Below, piece by piece: positions 21,766-35,686 of a DNA stretch of 64,000 bases. Origin of the DNA: Brachynemurus nebulosus (lineage: Eukaryota; Arthropoda; Insecta; Neuroptera; Myrmeleontidae); assembly GCA_035578155.1 (NCBI GenBank), contig JAPWDM010000014.1, positions 8,597,501 to 8,661,500 on the forward strand, in the 5' to 3' direction. The notes beneath the pieces are model-generated. The model saw only the letters and a program-made list of their open reading frames with translations. It was not told the DNA's origin and made no database searches. How positions within the stretch are numbered: the stretch's first letter is position 1; the number at the start of each line of letters is the position of its first letter. The translations under genes and the position numbers were made by a program.

Positions 21766-22238
21766 TTCTAGTGGCTGATTTTTTTTTAATCGATTCAAAA
21801 TTTAAAAACGAATAAAAAATTGCAATACTATTTTTTGTTTATCAAATGCCGGCGTCACGTAAAAAGTATATGAAAATTAATGAAAATAATAGGTAAGATG
21901 CATGTATAAATTTTGTACTAGTAGTATTCTATAAGTACAATTGATTTATAAATTTATAACATTTTATAACATTTATTATTACGTTTCATAACATTTTTTA
22001 ACATTTTATAACACAAAATTTATAACATTTTTTTAAAGAGAGAAAAAACTATTGACAAATATGATATTTTAGAATGAATACATAGACTAAAATAAAATAT
22101 TCATAAGAATGCTTGTCAAATTATTTATTTTTATCAATTTTTAGTATTGAATCCGTGGTTTAATCAAAAAATAGTATTTGAATTTTATATTTTATTTTAA
22201 ATTTTGCATCGATTAAAAAAAAAACCCAGCCACTAGAA
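21766..22238. mobile_element. MITE with TTCTAGTGGCTG inverted repeats
   Basis: Both ends read inward TTCTAGTGGCTG, then a T-run, AATCGAT, CAAAATTTAAAA and finally ATACTATTTTTTG, giving imperfect arms of about 85 bp. The interior contains repeated ATAACATTTTA-like words between 21955 and 22035. The flanks show no convincing TSD. No coding capacity. Confidence 0.6.
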
Positions 22239-22479
22239 CGCTCGTGATCACTTCTTCAATTTCTAAGCATATTTTTAAGGGTAAGTTCTCTCATATTTAT
22301 TTTCTCATATTAGTTAAATTACGTTTTCTCATATTAAATTTTGTATGTTTTACTTTTGCGAAACAGACTGTACATATGCTCAACCCAGGAAAACTTTTTA
22401 TAAGTTTATAAAACGTTTCTTGGTAGAAATTTAGTAGCTTTTTTCGATATTTAATAAACTTTACTGTGTGTAATCTTTC

Positions 22480-22960
22480 GTTTCTACGTTTCTAAACCCA
22501 GCGGTTTCCTATATAAAGTTTCATACCCTATTTTACACCCTTAATGGATAAATTTTTACAAAAATTCTCCCTCTTAATACTCATGTACATTACTAAAAAA
22601 CCCTGTGGCGCTGTGCAAAATTTTACTTTTCATAAATTTTCATCCCTTACTTTATATCCTAGGGGATGAATTTCCAAAAATCTTTTCTTGGTGCGCCCCT
22701 GCGGTACATAAGAAATTCGTCTGCAAAATTTCACGTTTCTAGACCCAATGGTTTGCTATATAAATTTTTCACCCCCTATTTAGGGGATGAATTTTGAAAT
22801 TTCATGTAGTCTATAGCACTCCCATGATTAGAACGAATCCAGCGACACCTTCTTTACCAAAATCCGTCAAGCCGTTTAAGCTGCAGGCTGCGCCACAGAA
22901 ACAGACATATTCAGAGAATACATACATACTTCCTAAACACATTGCCCTCCTTCTGATGCA
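22480..22960 (+). repeat. Unclassified dispersed repeat, imperfect tandem units
   Basis: Two or three diverged units of roughly 150 bp contain AGGGGATGAATTT, a CTCATGTACATTA-type word, GCAAAATTTCACGTTTCTA and ACCCAATGGTTT. The words resemble, but do not match, the Helitron family at 53.6 kb. The repeat ends near CCGTTTAAGCTGCAGG. The open frame at 22794-22997 is not a gene. Confidence 0.4.
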
Positions 22961-23781
22961 GTCGGGTGCGATTTGGTATCTTAATCTAATGTCATGATAT
23001 CAGCGTAGCTATCGTTACTTCGATTGCGATAAAATCTGTACGGGGCCATCTAGGAACCAAACTACATAATTTATGAAAATTCCATTAAAACTAATCGAAT
23101 AGTTATGCCATCTGGTGCAGTCTAGCGACATATTGATATAGCCGAACAGACAGACGGACTAACAGACAGGCACGAAACCAAAATTGTTCAGGAAGCTCTA
23201 AAATGTAGAATATGTTTATTTTGGGAGGAAAAATATATTTCAAAAGTGATCACAGTGTTTTCGTAACTTTACTACTTTACTCAGAAACAAAATATTCGAT
23301 ACTAATACTACCATTTGAAAATAAAATTTGTCTACAAAGCCTCATAATTCATAACACCATAAAATTGTTGTGCAGTTTTCCATCAAGTAACAATTGGAAA
23401 ACAAATTTTTGCACTCTCGACCATGCTACAGACAAACAAGTATAATCTTTCAAAATTTCAACAAAAAAATTGGTATAACTATTTCACCTAGATTTAACCA
23501 TGATTCATCACTTATGAATTTAAAGAATTTCCATTTTCTTGGCTTTATCTCTTTCACTATTGCGTTTGCGTAAATTTTAAATTTGCAGTTTGCTTTTAGA
23601 AAAGAATAGAAAATTGATTCGTTTCGAATAAAATAATTATTTAATTCTTTAAAGATATGACTCTAGCTCAACTATATTTAAAATGGGGTATAATTCGACA
23701 TCAACAAACATAATTTTGTTTCATAAACAATACGAGATGTTGTTCACTTCATTCTTGTAGTTCTTTTCTGCTACAACATAT

Positions 23782-24650
23782 TAGGGATGTTATGGATATG
23801 AAATTTCGGATACGGATACGGATACGGATATTTAAAAAAAATTTTTTTATTACTCATGCGGGAGAAGTACTAACTTGGCGCACACATTTTTGTACGCAAA
23901 ATAGCTGTTTGCCCACTGTACTCTTCCCGTATACTTTTTTGCGTGTGGAAAGTAATTTCCCACACGCAAATTAACAATATAACACGCAAAATTTAATCAA
24001 AACACGCAAAGCCGCCTCTTAATTTAATAAATATTTCATAATTATTTCTATAGAAACCACCAACAAAGTAATTTAAACGATAATTAATTCAGAAAAAAAA
24101 GACGAACACTTAAAAATGTCAAAAATAGTGATAATAATAGAAAAAAGTATGTGAAATTCGTAATAAAAAAAATAGTATGTGCAACTCGTGTGGGATTGTC
24201 GATTGCCCTACTCAAGCGAATGAGCGCACGAACGTAGTGAGTGCGCTCAACTTCGCTTTCGTGGGCAATCGACAATTTCCCGCACTTATTGCAGAATATA
24301 CTATTTCGGTTTCAGCTTCGGTTACGGATATATAATAATATCCGATAATGTTTCGGATATGGTTACGGTTACGAATAATTGCTTTTAATGAATATTTTTT
24401 TTAGAAAAAAGGGGAAAATTGTACCAAAAAAAGTGAACACCAAATACGAATCAAAGAAAATCTATCAAGAGAAACACATGCAGCAAATATTTTCTTCGAT
24501 TTAAACACAATTTTCCAGCGGCAGTTGTCTGTCCTTATCCGAAACAAATCCGAAACTTTTATTTTCGGATACGATTTCGGTTACGGATAATTAATTATTT
24601 CGGATATCCGGTAGTTTCGGTTACGGTTACGGATATCCATAACATCCCTA
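23782..24650. mobile_element. hAT-type element with 8-bp TSD, hosting a nested repeat
   Basis: The ends TAGGGATGTTATGGATAT are an 18-bp perfect inverted repeat, and the flanking octamer CAACATAT is identical on both sides (23774-23781 and 24651-24658). Subterminal DNA is built from reiterated CGGATA/CGGTTACGGATA words, a plausible transposase-binding array. The hairpin-bearing element copy 2 (23842-24306) lies inside it, leaving about 400 bp of original sequence. No transposase frame is present. Confidence 0.9.
23842..24306 (-). mobile_element. Hairpin-bearing dispersed element, copy 2 (nested)
   Basis: Inverted copy of 19568-20055 with the same limits: TTTTATTACTCATG at the low end and ATTGCAGAATATACTAT at the high end. 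The long palindrome is at about 24180-24296. Being nested in a hAT element with intact TSD, it moved after that element did. The open frame 24084-24275 is a shadow. Confidence 0.7.
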
Positions 24651-25191
24651 CAACATATCAACTATTACACTTTACACAAGCTAGGTGAAAATTTCACAAA
24701 ATAATACTGCATTACCACTGCATGAAACCAATGCATGAAATGCACATGGATACCAATTTAAAATATGAAAATAAAAATATTTCCTGTTTCACTCGAAAAT
24801 TCAATTATGAATTGTAGGTAGGTAATAATAAATTTTTTTCCCCATATTTTTGAACATCAATAATTTAAAAAAAAAAAAAAAAAAAACATAAAAAACACCG
24901 CAATAAATTTCCAAACACAAAATATTATATTTATCATTTTATGGCGTTATGGTTAAACAATAAAATATGTAAATTAAAACAGTTCAGATTCTTTAATTGA
25001 TTATGAAATTAATAAAACAAATATTGTTTTAAATTTAAAAAAAAAAAATCAATATTAGTTTTATATTTTTTTTTTGACCGTTTATATACGTGATATAAAT
25101 ATTTTCGTTTTTCATAATTAATAAATTATTTTATATTTAAATTTATTTATTAATAATATACTATTGGAAATCATATTTACTGAGTGCCAAC

Positions 25192-26122
25192 CAGTCCCGG
25201 ATCTACAATTTTTTAGAACCGGGGCAAAAACTTGAAAATGGCGCCCCCCCTCTGCAACGTTTGACATAAGTTGTCAAAAAACTCATAAGTATAAAAGTCC
25301 TTTACAAAACTCCTATTTTTCTCGTTACGCCAATGATAAAAATTGAGGGTCTTGTAAAGGATCAATATAGGTACAAGTTGATTTTTTATTTTAATAAAAC
25401 TACTCCAAAAGCACTACAAGTTGTACAAATTTCAAAATTTTATCACCAGCCCTGTCAGAGATACAGGGGCGCAAATTTCCAAAATTTGGAAAAAAGTCAG
25501 TTTTCGGAACTTTGTAAAAATTAAAGGATAAAAGTTTCACAATTGAAATAGTGTGTATTTGTTTCATAATGAGTAGTTGTACCCGTATACAGCTATTCTC
25601 ATAAAAAATACTAAGAGGTTTAAAACATTCCTTGGTTAGCCCATTCCTTCTATAAGAAAGAAAATGTTCAAAAAGTGAATTTTGCTAAATTCTGATATCC
25701 AACTTTAGGTAAAGTTTTCTTATGGAAGGGACGAAAATAGGTTAATTATGGACATCACTTTATATAAATAGAGACATTTATTTCCTTTAAAATGGTTTTT
25801 ATTTCAACTTTTTAGGATGAACGGTTTATGAAATATGTGCTTTGGCATAAATGGCTGCAAACACAAAAATCAGCACAAATTGGAAAACAAAAATGGCTAC
25901 CACGCTTAAACGGTTCAAGATAATTTTTTTAAGAATTGTTCTCAATACTTCAAATATAATATGGAAACAACTGGAAGAATATTAATTTTTTCTAAAATGG
26001 TCGAATAACCAACTTTTTTTTTAGACCATTTGATATAGACCGATCTAGTATGATTTTGGCGCCCCCTGAACCTGACGCCCGGGGCAGGGGCCCCGGTTTG
26101 CCCCCTCTTAGATCCGGGCCTG
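25192..26122. mobile_element. hAT-type element, 931 bp, perfect 8-bp TSD
   Basis: Ends CAGTCCCGGATCTA and, read inward, CAGGCCCGGATCTA match the hAT ends at 17981 in style. The octamer GTGCCAAC flanks both sides (25184-25191 and 26123-26130). GGCGCCCCC blocks lie inside both ends. The 931 bp include a 63-codon open frame (25333-25524) without recognisable transposase features, so the element is non-autonomous. Confidence 0.9.
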
Positions 26123-26500
26123 GTGCCAACAGAGAGTGATTAAGGAGAATTTATAGAAGAACGGAATATTTTAATTTAATTAATTTTATATTGAGTTTAG
26201 AAGAATGATTGTCAACAGTTTTTTCAAATGTTTTTTCAAATCTTCAAATTCCAGAAGACTCTTTAATAAACTCTCGAATTCTTGAATTTTTTTTTACTCT
26301 TATGATACTATAAGGAAGTCTGTTATCAGAATCTTCTCAAAGTAAGAAACCGATTCTAAATCAAAATAGATTCGCCACTTCTTTACGGTTCGAAATACAG
26401 CTTCAAGTAGAGGGATAAACCTCTAATGAGGACTCGTTTAATTAGCCAAGGAGAGGGGAGCAATGCATCCGGCTTGGTTTCGCTGAGAGTTACAAAGATC

Positions 26501-27205
26501 CATATCGATGGTTTTCGAGAAAAGTGACATAAGTCCAAAAACGGCTTTTCACGTTTTATGTGAAAAACAAACTTCCAAATATGTATATTTTTATGTGGAA
26601 AAATGTCATAAGTGTAACTTGAAACATGGCTAAGAGAGAACGTAAGTGTCGTTTTGGTTCGAGACCGAATCGCATCGAGACATATCAAGAAAACTGTCAT
26701 AAATCAGTTGTGTTTTGGTGTTGGTTGGGTAAGCATCGTTTTCTTTCTAGATAAACGGCATATCTAAAAAAGTGTCTAATAAAATTAAAATTTCATAGTT
26801 TTTTTTTTCAGGAAAAGTGACATATATAAAAAAAATACTGGTATCAGATACATTTAATTTATCAGGAAAAGTGTCATATTCTTAGTTGTGACGTTTTTCA
26901 TGATCAATATTTTTTTGCAGCCTAATCAAAATTTGCAACATAATAAAAATTTTAAAGAAAAATGTCACATCTGGGAAAAAAATAATTTTTATTTTCTTAA
27001 ACTGCAAAAAGAAATATATGAAACTAGAAGAAAAGTCATTTTCCAATATATTATTTTATAACAATAGCACAAATAAATTAAAAGTTTACAAAATTAATAA
27101 AGATGATGAAAAAAACTTAATAGTTTGTTCAAATAATTTTAAAAATGATTTCCTGCAAAATCAAGTTTTTTGACTTGTGTCAGTTTTCTGGAAAACCATC
27201 GATAT
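26501..27205. mobile_element. Inverted-repeat element with reiterated GAAAAGTGACATA motif
   Basis: Ends CATATCGATGGTTTTC are a perfect 16-bp inverted repeat, and the similarity continues through GAGAAAAGTGACATAAGTC on the left and CAGAAAACTGACACAAGTC on the right. Related words (AAAATGTCATAAG, AAAACTGTCATAAA, GAAAAGTGACATAT, GAAAAGTGTCATATT, GAAAAATGTCACATC) recur every 50-110 bp across the interior. No TSD or superfamily could be established. The minus-strand frame at 26383-26700 crosses the left boundary and is rejected. Confidence 0.6.
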
Positions 27206-28145
27206 GTCTTTTAATTAATTTAATCCTTCAATAAATAAGAGTAACCAGTAGGATTTCTGACACGTCAACAGGCCACATCAAGTTTCCAAGTGAGAAGTAG
27301 GGATTTTCCAAATTTAATCCACACACATGTAGTGACTCTTCCTGTGTTTTGTTGATGGTTATTGCAAAATCAATTGCACTGAAAACTGCAAACGTTTTAC
27401 AGTAAACTCACTAAAGTTTTGATCGCAATAAACTATACGAGATACACACATTTGTTGAAATGACTCGCGCGACACCTATTATGAACTGATTGTACTAATT
27501 TAGAAACTTTTACGGGACAGCGCACAATGTCTCACCAAAGTTTTTAAACACACACGGGACAAACAAAGAAACAATATTTTGAATTCGAATTCCTTCAAAT
27601 TATGCTCTCTGACAATTTTACCAAAATTTGACTAAATACGTATACCTTTTCACTTTGTCTGAGTGTCTACTTTGCATTTAACCAGACAAAGCAAGAATAC
27701 AAAATACCGCATCAAATATATGTATTTATTTTAATTGTATTGTTAGATAAAATTAAAATTCAAAATCAGTTGTTTGAAAAATTTATTAAAAAACAATTCA
27801 TTCTTTTCAATTTATTTCATATTAACCATTTTTTGTGTCGTTTCTTGCTTTATTTTTGATTTTTCTTTGATAATTTAATTTTTCAAAAATATTTGTTCAT
27901 TTTATTTTCATAAACAAAATAGGCTACAAAGAGAATATGATATAATTTCATTTATTTTTCTCCGGCTTTAACTATTATGTATATAATATACCTATGGTGT
28001 AGTTATTTTATTATGCGACAAAAACAGATATCCAAAGATATCTGTAAAAATGGAGCCAAGTACGTTCAATATTAAAGAAAAAAGAAAAATAGTTAAAATC
28101 GATTGTTATGCCAAGTACAGTTATAATAATAATAACTATGCTAAA
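27206..28145. other. Unassigned AT-rich DNA
   Basis: No open frame of note and no inverted or tandem repeat was found. Possibly ancient repeat or intron. Confidence 0.4.
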
Positions 28146-28147
28146 TA

Positions 28148-28373
28148 CAGGTGTTAAGTAATTTAAAACAAATCTTCTAAAGAAATTAAAACAAATTTTC
28201 AGAATAAAAATTTTGGTTTCACTTGGCCAAATTTTTAATTTTTGATTAATATCAAACTAAAACTTTTTTGACTAATATCAAGTAAAAATTTAGGCCAAGT
28301 GATACCAAAATTTTTATTCTGGAAATTTGTTTTAATTTCTTTAGAAGATTTGTTTTAAATTACTTAACACCTA
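28148..28373. mobile_element. 226-bp near-perfect hairpin MITE, TA-flanked
   Basis: Arms of about 105 bp pair almost completely: GTGTTAAGTAATTTAAAACA, AATCTTCTAAAGAAATTAAA and AATAAAAATTTTGG on the left are mirrored on the right. TA flanks both ends (28146-28147 and 28374-28375). The short AT-rich loop and absence of coding sequence make it a typical hairpin MITE. Confidence 0.8.
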
Positions 28374-28713
28374 TACTATTAGATAAACTTTTAGATACTG
28401 GATAATATTTTGAGTTAGAAAATATTATACAATCGCTACTTTTTAAAATACATATATTATGCAGTGTTACTCCACTGCCATCTATCCTCAGTACCTGTAT
28501 AACCATTCACTAAGCAAAATCCCTCTAAATTAAGTTATGTGTATCAGCTACGCGATATGTTGGCGCCACGAAAATTTTTAACTCAAATTTTTTAGCTAAG
28601 GATCTTACCCCTTCCACTTGTTTTTTACAGGTTTTTTTGATAAATATGGAAAATCACGGAGAAAATATTACTTAATCATTCAAATTGTTTAATGAAAGAG
28701 ACCATATTTTCAC

Positions 28714-28946
28714 GCTCCCATATCGAACGCCCCCCTTTAACAATTTCGTCGCACACAAGATGTGTATATTGGCATCCCTCCGTGTTTTAAAGGAAATATG
28801 TTTGAATGTGTTAGTGTCTAAGTAATAGTTTGCAACAGTAAATCATACAAATAAATAAATCAGAAACATTGACGCCCGTGATGTTTCACTTTCTCATTTA
28901 GCAATTTGGTCCCAGTGGATTGTGTAATGGAAGTTTCCTATGTATA
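28714..28946. mobile_element. Small MITE, second copy of the 11441 family
   Basis: Closely matches 11456-11684 in the same orientation, differing by scattered substitutions and a few indels. The left extension ATACATAG is missing, so its left terminus is slightly truncated. Confidence 0.65.
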
Positions 28947-28949
28947 TTT

Positions 28950-30225
28950 ATCTACAACAATTGTATCACTTAAAAATATTTCCCCCTTCCTTACACTTGG
29001 AAATTCAATTTTCTTTTCATAGACGTCGGTTATATCTATAACTATTTAGACTCCTCTATTTCTTACCTATTTTATTTTCTACCTTTCTTCTTTGAAATTC
29101 CATTTACAGTTTTTATTTGGATTGAAATTGATAAATGCTACTTAATTTAACCATATAACGTTCTAGAATTTCCATTTGCATAAATTTCCTCAGTTGATAG
29201 AGTCACAACTTGTCTGGCTGCATTACATAGTAGTTGTAATTTCAAATATTACTTATAAATTAAAAATTGTTAGCGGTGCTCTCCAGTACAACTAGGTAGA
29301 TTGTTCTACTGATTTTAAGGGGAGAAGCCATTTTCACTGATTTTTTAGAATTTTTTTGGAATTCAATCAAATTTTGACATCATTTTACTTATATTTCGAA
29401 CAATTTTTGTGAATTTTTTTAAATCATTTCAGCCAAAAATAGCAACGCTACACACTGATATCCGTTAAAAGTCGTAAATATGAGTTCTTCAATTGTGGAG
29501 TGTGTAGTCATTATAATTTTCATTTGAAATCAAAATGGTTTTCATTTTACATTAATAACTTATTTTCTAAAAATATGAACCTCAATGCGCAGGTGAAAAT
29601 AATGAAAATTAAAAATTTTGTAAACGTTGGAAAAATTTACTTCAATTTTCACCGTCCTTTTTCCACTAATTATTCAATAAAATACACCCTTAAAATCATG
29701 ATATCATTTCAAAGGTTAGTTCATATATTTTGTAATTTCATAGGGAATAAAACTGTTAATTTTCATAATGATCGATTCATTACTTTTTTAAGTTAGACAT
29801 CCCGCAAATGTGAAACATGTTATTTAAAGAAAAAAAACGCGTTTGAAAAGAAAATTCTCAAAAACTAGAAATTTAAGAAAGTTAACACAGTAGTGCAAAG
29901 AAAACCGAATAATCTGCGATTCCAGCACCATATACTAATCCTTCTTTGTCCCCATATGTCGTCTCATTTTTCGTAAGTAAAACGACTACTTAAGGCAGTG
30001 CGCCGCCCTACCTTCTGTGCGCTCAAGCCTATGTAGCCTGTACAAAAGGTGCGCTCGATTCTATTCTCATAAAATCTAAGCAAATGAGAATTTCGCTTTG
30101 AAATTTTAAAAGCGAATTCTTGGATAGTTAAGCTAGCGATTTATGTAATACAAAAGACCGATTTTTTTGAACCTCCTAGTGTGGTTTCTCCCTTAATGTC
30201 GATTACACTGATCGACAACTAAATA
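28950..30225. other. Unassigned AT-rich DNA
   Basis: Contains a 98-codon frame at 29500-29796 without an ATG start or recognisable domain; its composition follows the AT-rich background. No repeat family was recognised. Confidence 0.4.
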
Positions 30226-30227
30226 AA

Positions 30228-30267
30228 ATACCCCTGTCGCAGCATCTGCATAACATAGCGAATTTCC
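30228..30267 (-). mobile_element. Helentron-like 3' terminus abutting a tandem array (copy 4)
   Basis: The plus strand reads ACCCCTGTCGCAGCATC, then TGCATAACATAGCGAATTTCC, the conserved 3' end of the family in reverse. The 120-bp tandem array starts about 15 bp further on, where other copies have their unique interior. The matching 5' end may be the block at 32498-32625, which is also minus-oriented. Confidence 0.65.
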
Positions 30268-30280
30268 AAATCTTGGGCAC

Positions 30281-31880
<1,600 letters not shown>

Positions 31881-32224
31881 TACATATGTACATTGTACAT
31901 ATTTTGTTTTGTTTCATATTTAATAATATTTATATCATAACATAATCTTCAATTTCTTGTTTACTTAAAAATTCAATAAAAAAAAAAATTCTTCATTACA
32001 TTAGCTTAGAAAATCTGTTTAATTTACATTTTTTAACATGAGATAGAACCATGCTAATTATAATGCAATAAATGAGAAACAAAACTCTATACATGTATGT
32101 GTGTTATATCACATATATGTGAATAGTTTTCACTTGTTCTCACAAAATTCTTTAATAAAAAAGTGAAATATTTTTACACTTCATAAAGAACTGAGATATA
32201 AATATAAATTTTTTTTTTTTCCTT

Positions 32225-32408
32225 TTCAACGATGTAAAAATCGAACTGCCTTATGATAGGATCGAATGATAAAAAATGGCCAAAAAACCTACTTCTGGGC
32301 ATCCGACGTGTCTGGCTAACGAACTTAGCCAAGCCAATTCAGAATCCAGTCCGCACACAAAATTTCATAAGCGTTAGACGTTTCGTTCGAGAGTTATCGT
32401 GGGAACAC

Positions 32409-32494
<86 letters not shown>

Positions 32495-32625
32495 CTTAGT
32501 GAATATTATTTTCGTATTCTAGGGACCTCAAAACAGATTTCTGCCATAGTCCCGGACTCAGATTGCGTCATGAGACCTACTGTAATAGCTGAATTTCGAG
32601 TTTTCGAAATTCGCTAAAAAAGAGA
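32225..32625 (-). mobile_element. Helentron-like repeat, copy 5
   Basis: In reverse, it shows GGCATCCGACGTGTCTGGCT, CGTTCGAGAGTTATCGTG, an (AT)n tract of about 80 bp (32410-32490), AGGGACCTCAAAACAGATTT, GCCATAGTCCCGGACTCAG and finally TTCGCTAAA. These are the 5' and core blocks of the family. Its 3' end is missing at 32.2 kb, unless the terminus at 30228 belongs to it and the intervening tandem array expanded within the element. Confidence 0.65.
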
Positions 32626-32659
32626 AAGAAAACTTATATTCTTACCTCTTCTTTTATCT

Positions 32660-32672
32660 TTTAGCGAATTTC

Positions 32673-32743
<71 letters not shown>

Positions 32744-33283
32744 AGTGAATATCATAAGTTTTTTACCAGAATTAAGCAATTTTTCAAAATTTTCTTTACA
32801 CCAATCGAAAGTAACAGGAAATATGCGTAAAAAATGTTTTTGCACCGTTGCTCTAAGTTAATTACTTTTTGAGAAAAGTTAGAAAATATGTTGGAAGAAA
32901 TAATTTTCCATTACAATCACACTCACAGTCTTTTTTTTTCTGTCTCATTTTTTCCAATGCTACATTCGAAAAAAAAGACTTTATAAGTGGCGTGTCATGA
33001 TTTTTTTAATCCAATTTAACGATTCAGCTACATTATTCAGCTATATATATTCAGCTATATCCTAAGTAATAAATTGAATTCTGTAGACTGATGTTTTTAT
33101 AGATCAAAAAAAAAAATTCTAGGTGGCGTCTGTATTAGACAAAAGTCTGAAAAACGGACGTAGAATCTCACTATTATTAATTATTATGTCTTGTAGTCTT
33201 TTGAAAAATTATTTTTTGAACTAAAATAAGTTAATAGGAGGAAATTCGCTATGGTATGCAGATGCTGCAACAGGGGTATTATT
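32660..33283 (+). mobile_element. Helentron-like repeat, copy 6
   Basis: Starts TTTAGCGAATTTCC head-to-head with copy 5, has an (AT)n tract (about 32678-32740), AAGTTTTTTACCAGAATTAA and ends GGAAATTCGCTATGGTATGC and CTGCAACAGGGGTATT. The 5' block between the subterminal repeat and (AT)n is deleted. The open frames at 32399-32617 and 32654-32845 are created by these AT tracts. Confidence 0.65.
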
Positions 33284-33289
33284 GAACAT

Positions 33290-34770
33290 TTTTTAATCAA
33301 AGTATAATAGGTATAGTACCAAACCACGAGTATTTATATAAAGGAAATATTAGTAATATATTTGTTTGAACAGTTAACTTTAGAAAATATTAAATTTTAA
33401 TTTTCATATCTGTAAAAATAAGTTTTTTGCCAGAATTAAGCAATAAAAGCAAAGCATAGGAGCGAAAAGTATTTCCATATACAAATAACTAATTAAATAT
33501 TTATTGTGTTTATATACACTAATACTTTACCTTATTTCTTTTGTCTTCTTTTATTGTAACTAATATTTTATTTTCAAATAAAAAAAAAAAAAGTGCAATT
33601 AAATATTTACTTGTTTCTCAGAGAAGGAAACGCATTTTCTTCTTTACCTGTTTCAACTTCAGAAAACTAGATAGGTATGTACCGTATGTACCTTTGTTTT
33701 ATACTCATATTTATGTACAATCTGATACCTGTTTTACCATGTATTGCTTTTCTTCTATTATACGAGAATAAAAGTTTAAGAATAAACTAGAATGTATTAT
33801 TGCTTGGTGTGAATTTTTTTATGTTTATCAGCATATATGGTTAGTGAAGGGAGAAACTTTAAGAAGATTATATTTTACAAAGGGAAATAAAATAACCACA
33901 AAATAATTTACATATTTTTCCAATCTTGTACGTCGAAAACTTTGTTATCTAAAAGATTCAAATGGATTCCAAGTAAACTTTTTCTTTCTGTTTACCTATC
34001 TATTTGTTTTTTGTCTACTCAGGACGAAAAAATACTTTGTTAGATCTATAAGTAATATATTTAGCTAATTAAGAAAGGAAATTTTCAAGTGGGAACAAAG
34101 GAAGTATAGATGCATGTATTGTTTTTTCCACTAGTAAAAGAATGGAAAAATTTGATTTGGTTTAAGGAAAAATTCTCATCTAACGAACCAAAAAAAGTGT
34201 TTTTCTGGATTCATTTTTCATATACTTACATAATTATAAGAAAATACAAATGAAATACTTGAGTCTATTCGTAAATTTTTATTAAATTTTGCAGCATAAT
34301 ACAATTTTTTTACCAAAGAGTAATTTTATTCTAATATATGTATTCATATTTCCTAAAACTCAAAACTGTTCTTCGTCTATCCGTGAATTGTTTAGAACCG
34401 AATAGACCAGCACGACAGATCGTAACACGACCGCAAATTGATCGGAATGTAACGTGTGGTCAAACGGTTAAGTTGTAAAAATATTTAAATAAATATATGA
34501 CACGAGTGTAAACACGACACGAATTTTTCTACCTGTCAGACACAACAATTATATAGAAGGTCTGATACAATTTTATTGTACAAATTAACCCATATACAAA
34601 CACTCAGAGATAATAATATAACACAATTAAAATCAAGTATTATAGATACTGGTCTTGAACCAAATAATTTAATACATGTTTTAGTCAGTTTGTCAGGTTT
34701 TCCTTTTACGTCAAGTGTACACAGTACAATTATTACGTCATATCACAAGTTTCAACACATTTTTTGTATT
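33290..34770. other. Unassigned AT-rich DNA
   Basis: A short echo of the Helentron-like family (TTTTTTGCCAGAATTAAGCA) lies at 33421. Frames at 33541-33771 and 34576-34773 lack recognisable domains. Stretches around 34390-34560 and 36190-36350 share ACCG/GACCG-rich words and could be remnants of the ends of one old transposon, but I could not align them convincingly. Confidence 0.35.
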
Positions 34771-34782
34771 TGATATCTTTTT

Positions 34783-35473
34783 ACCGGAAAGAAGTTGGCG
34801 CCGAAAGTTGGAAAATCTTTCTGTTTTTTATATGGCTAAATTGCTCCCAAATTGCTCCTTTGGAATCAGTAATTGCTCCACCTGGAACTTAATTACTTAA
34901 TTAGTTATTTACAAACAAAAAAACTTTTTTGTTTGACTATTTCTATTATCAAAATCTTGGCATTTTTATACAATTACTTTATATCAAAAAATTGCTCCCA
35001 ATATGCTCCATCTAATTTAAAAGTTAGTTATTAATTTCTCTGAATAATAATTAAAATATATTAAAATAAAAAATATTATGAATTAGGTTATGTATTATTA
35101 AAACGTATGGGCATATACCTTTAAGTCGTTTGCATATATTTAAGGATAATATAATTTTGACAAGTTAAATAACATTATAAAAAAACAAAATATTTTAATA
35201 ATTATTCAAAAAAATTAAGATTTAGCTTTTAAATTAAATAGAGCAAACTGGGAGCAATTTATTGACGTAAAGAAATTATATAAAAAAGTATTATTTTGGG
35301 AGATTTTGATAACTTAAATAACGGAAAAAAAATTTTTTTCTTTATAAATAACTAATTAAATAATTAAGTTTCAGGTGGAGCAATTACTGATTTCAAAGGA
35401 GCAATTTGGGAGCAATTTAACCATATAAAATACAAAAAGATTTTTCAACTTTCGGCGCTAACTTCTTTCCGGT
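34783..35473. mobile_element. Mutator-like (long-TIR) element with 9-bp target duplication
   Basis: Arms of about 260-270 bp are inverted copies, both starting ACCGGAAAGAAGTT read inward and including GCGCCGAAAGTTG, TAAATTGCTCCCAAATTGCT and AATCAGTAATTGCTCCACCT. The nonamer TATCTTTTT is identical on both sides (34774-34782 and 35474-35482). Long inverted repeats with a 9-bp duplication are typical of Mutator-like elements; Merlin (8-9 bp) is an alternative. The reiterated ATTGCTCC word may be a binding motif. No transposase is present. Confidence 0.8.
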
Positions 35474-35686
35474 TATCTTTTTACTTATTTAAGATTAAGC
35501 GATCATATTTCATGCTTTGTGTAGAGCGGACACTGAATTTTCTTTTGATAGTATTATTGTGATTAAAAGACCATTTTTGAAAATGGAAAACTTAAAAAAT
35601 CAATTTTCGTGCAAAAGCAACGAATTTTTTTACAATTTTGTGTCCTCCTTAATTACGCTGCGGCAGTTTCGCATAAGTTTCTATTG

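Noticed and set aside
26383..26700. 105-codon minus-strand frame
   Set aside because: Crosses the left boundary of an inverted-repeat element, has no domain and follows the repeated GTGTCAT motif.
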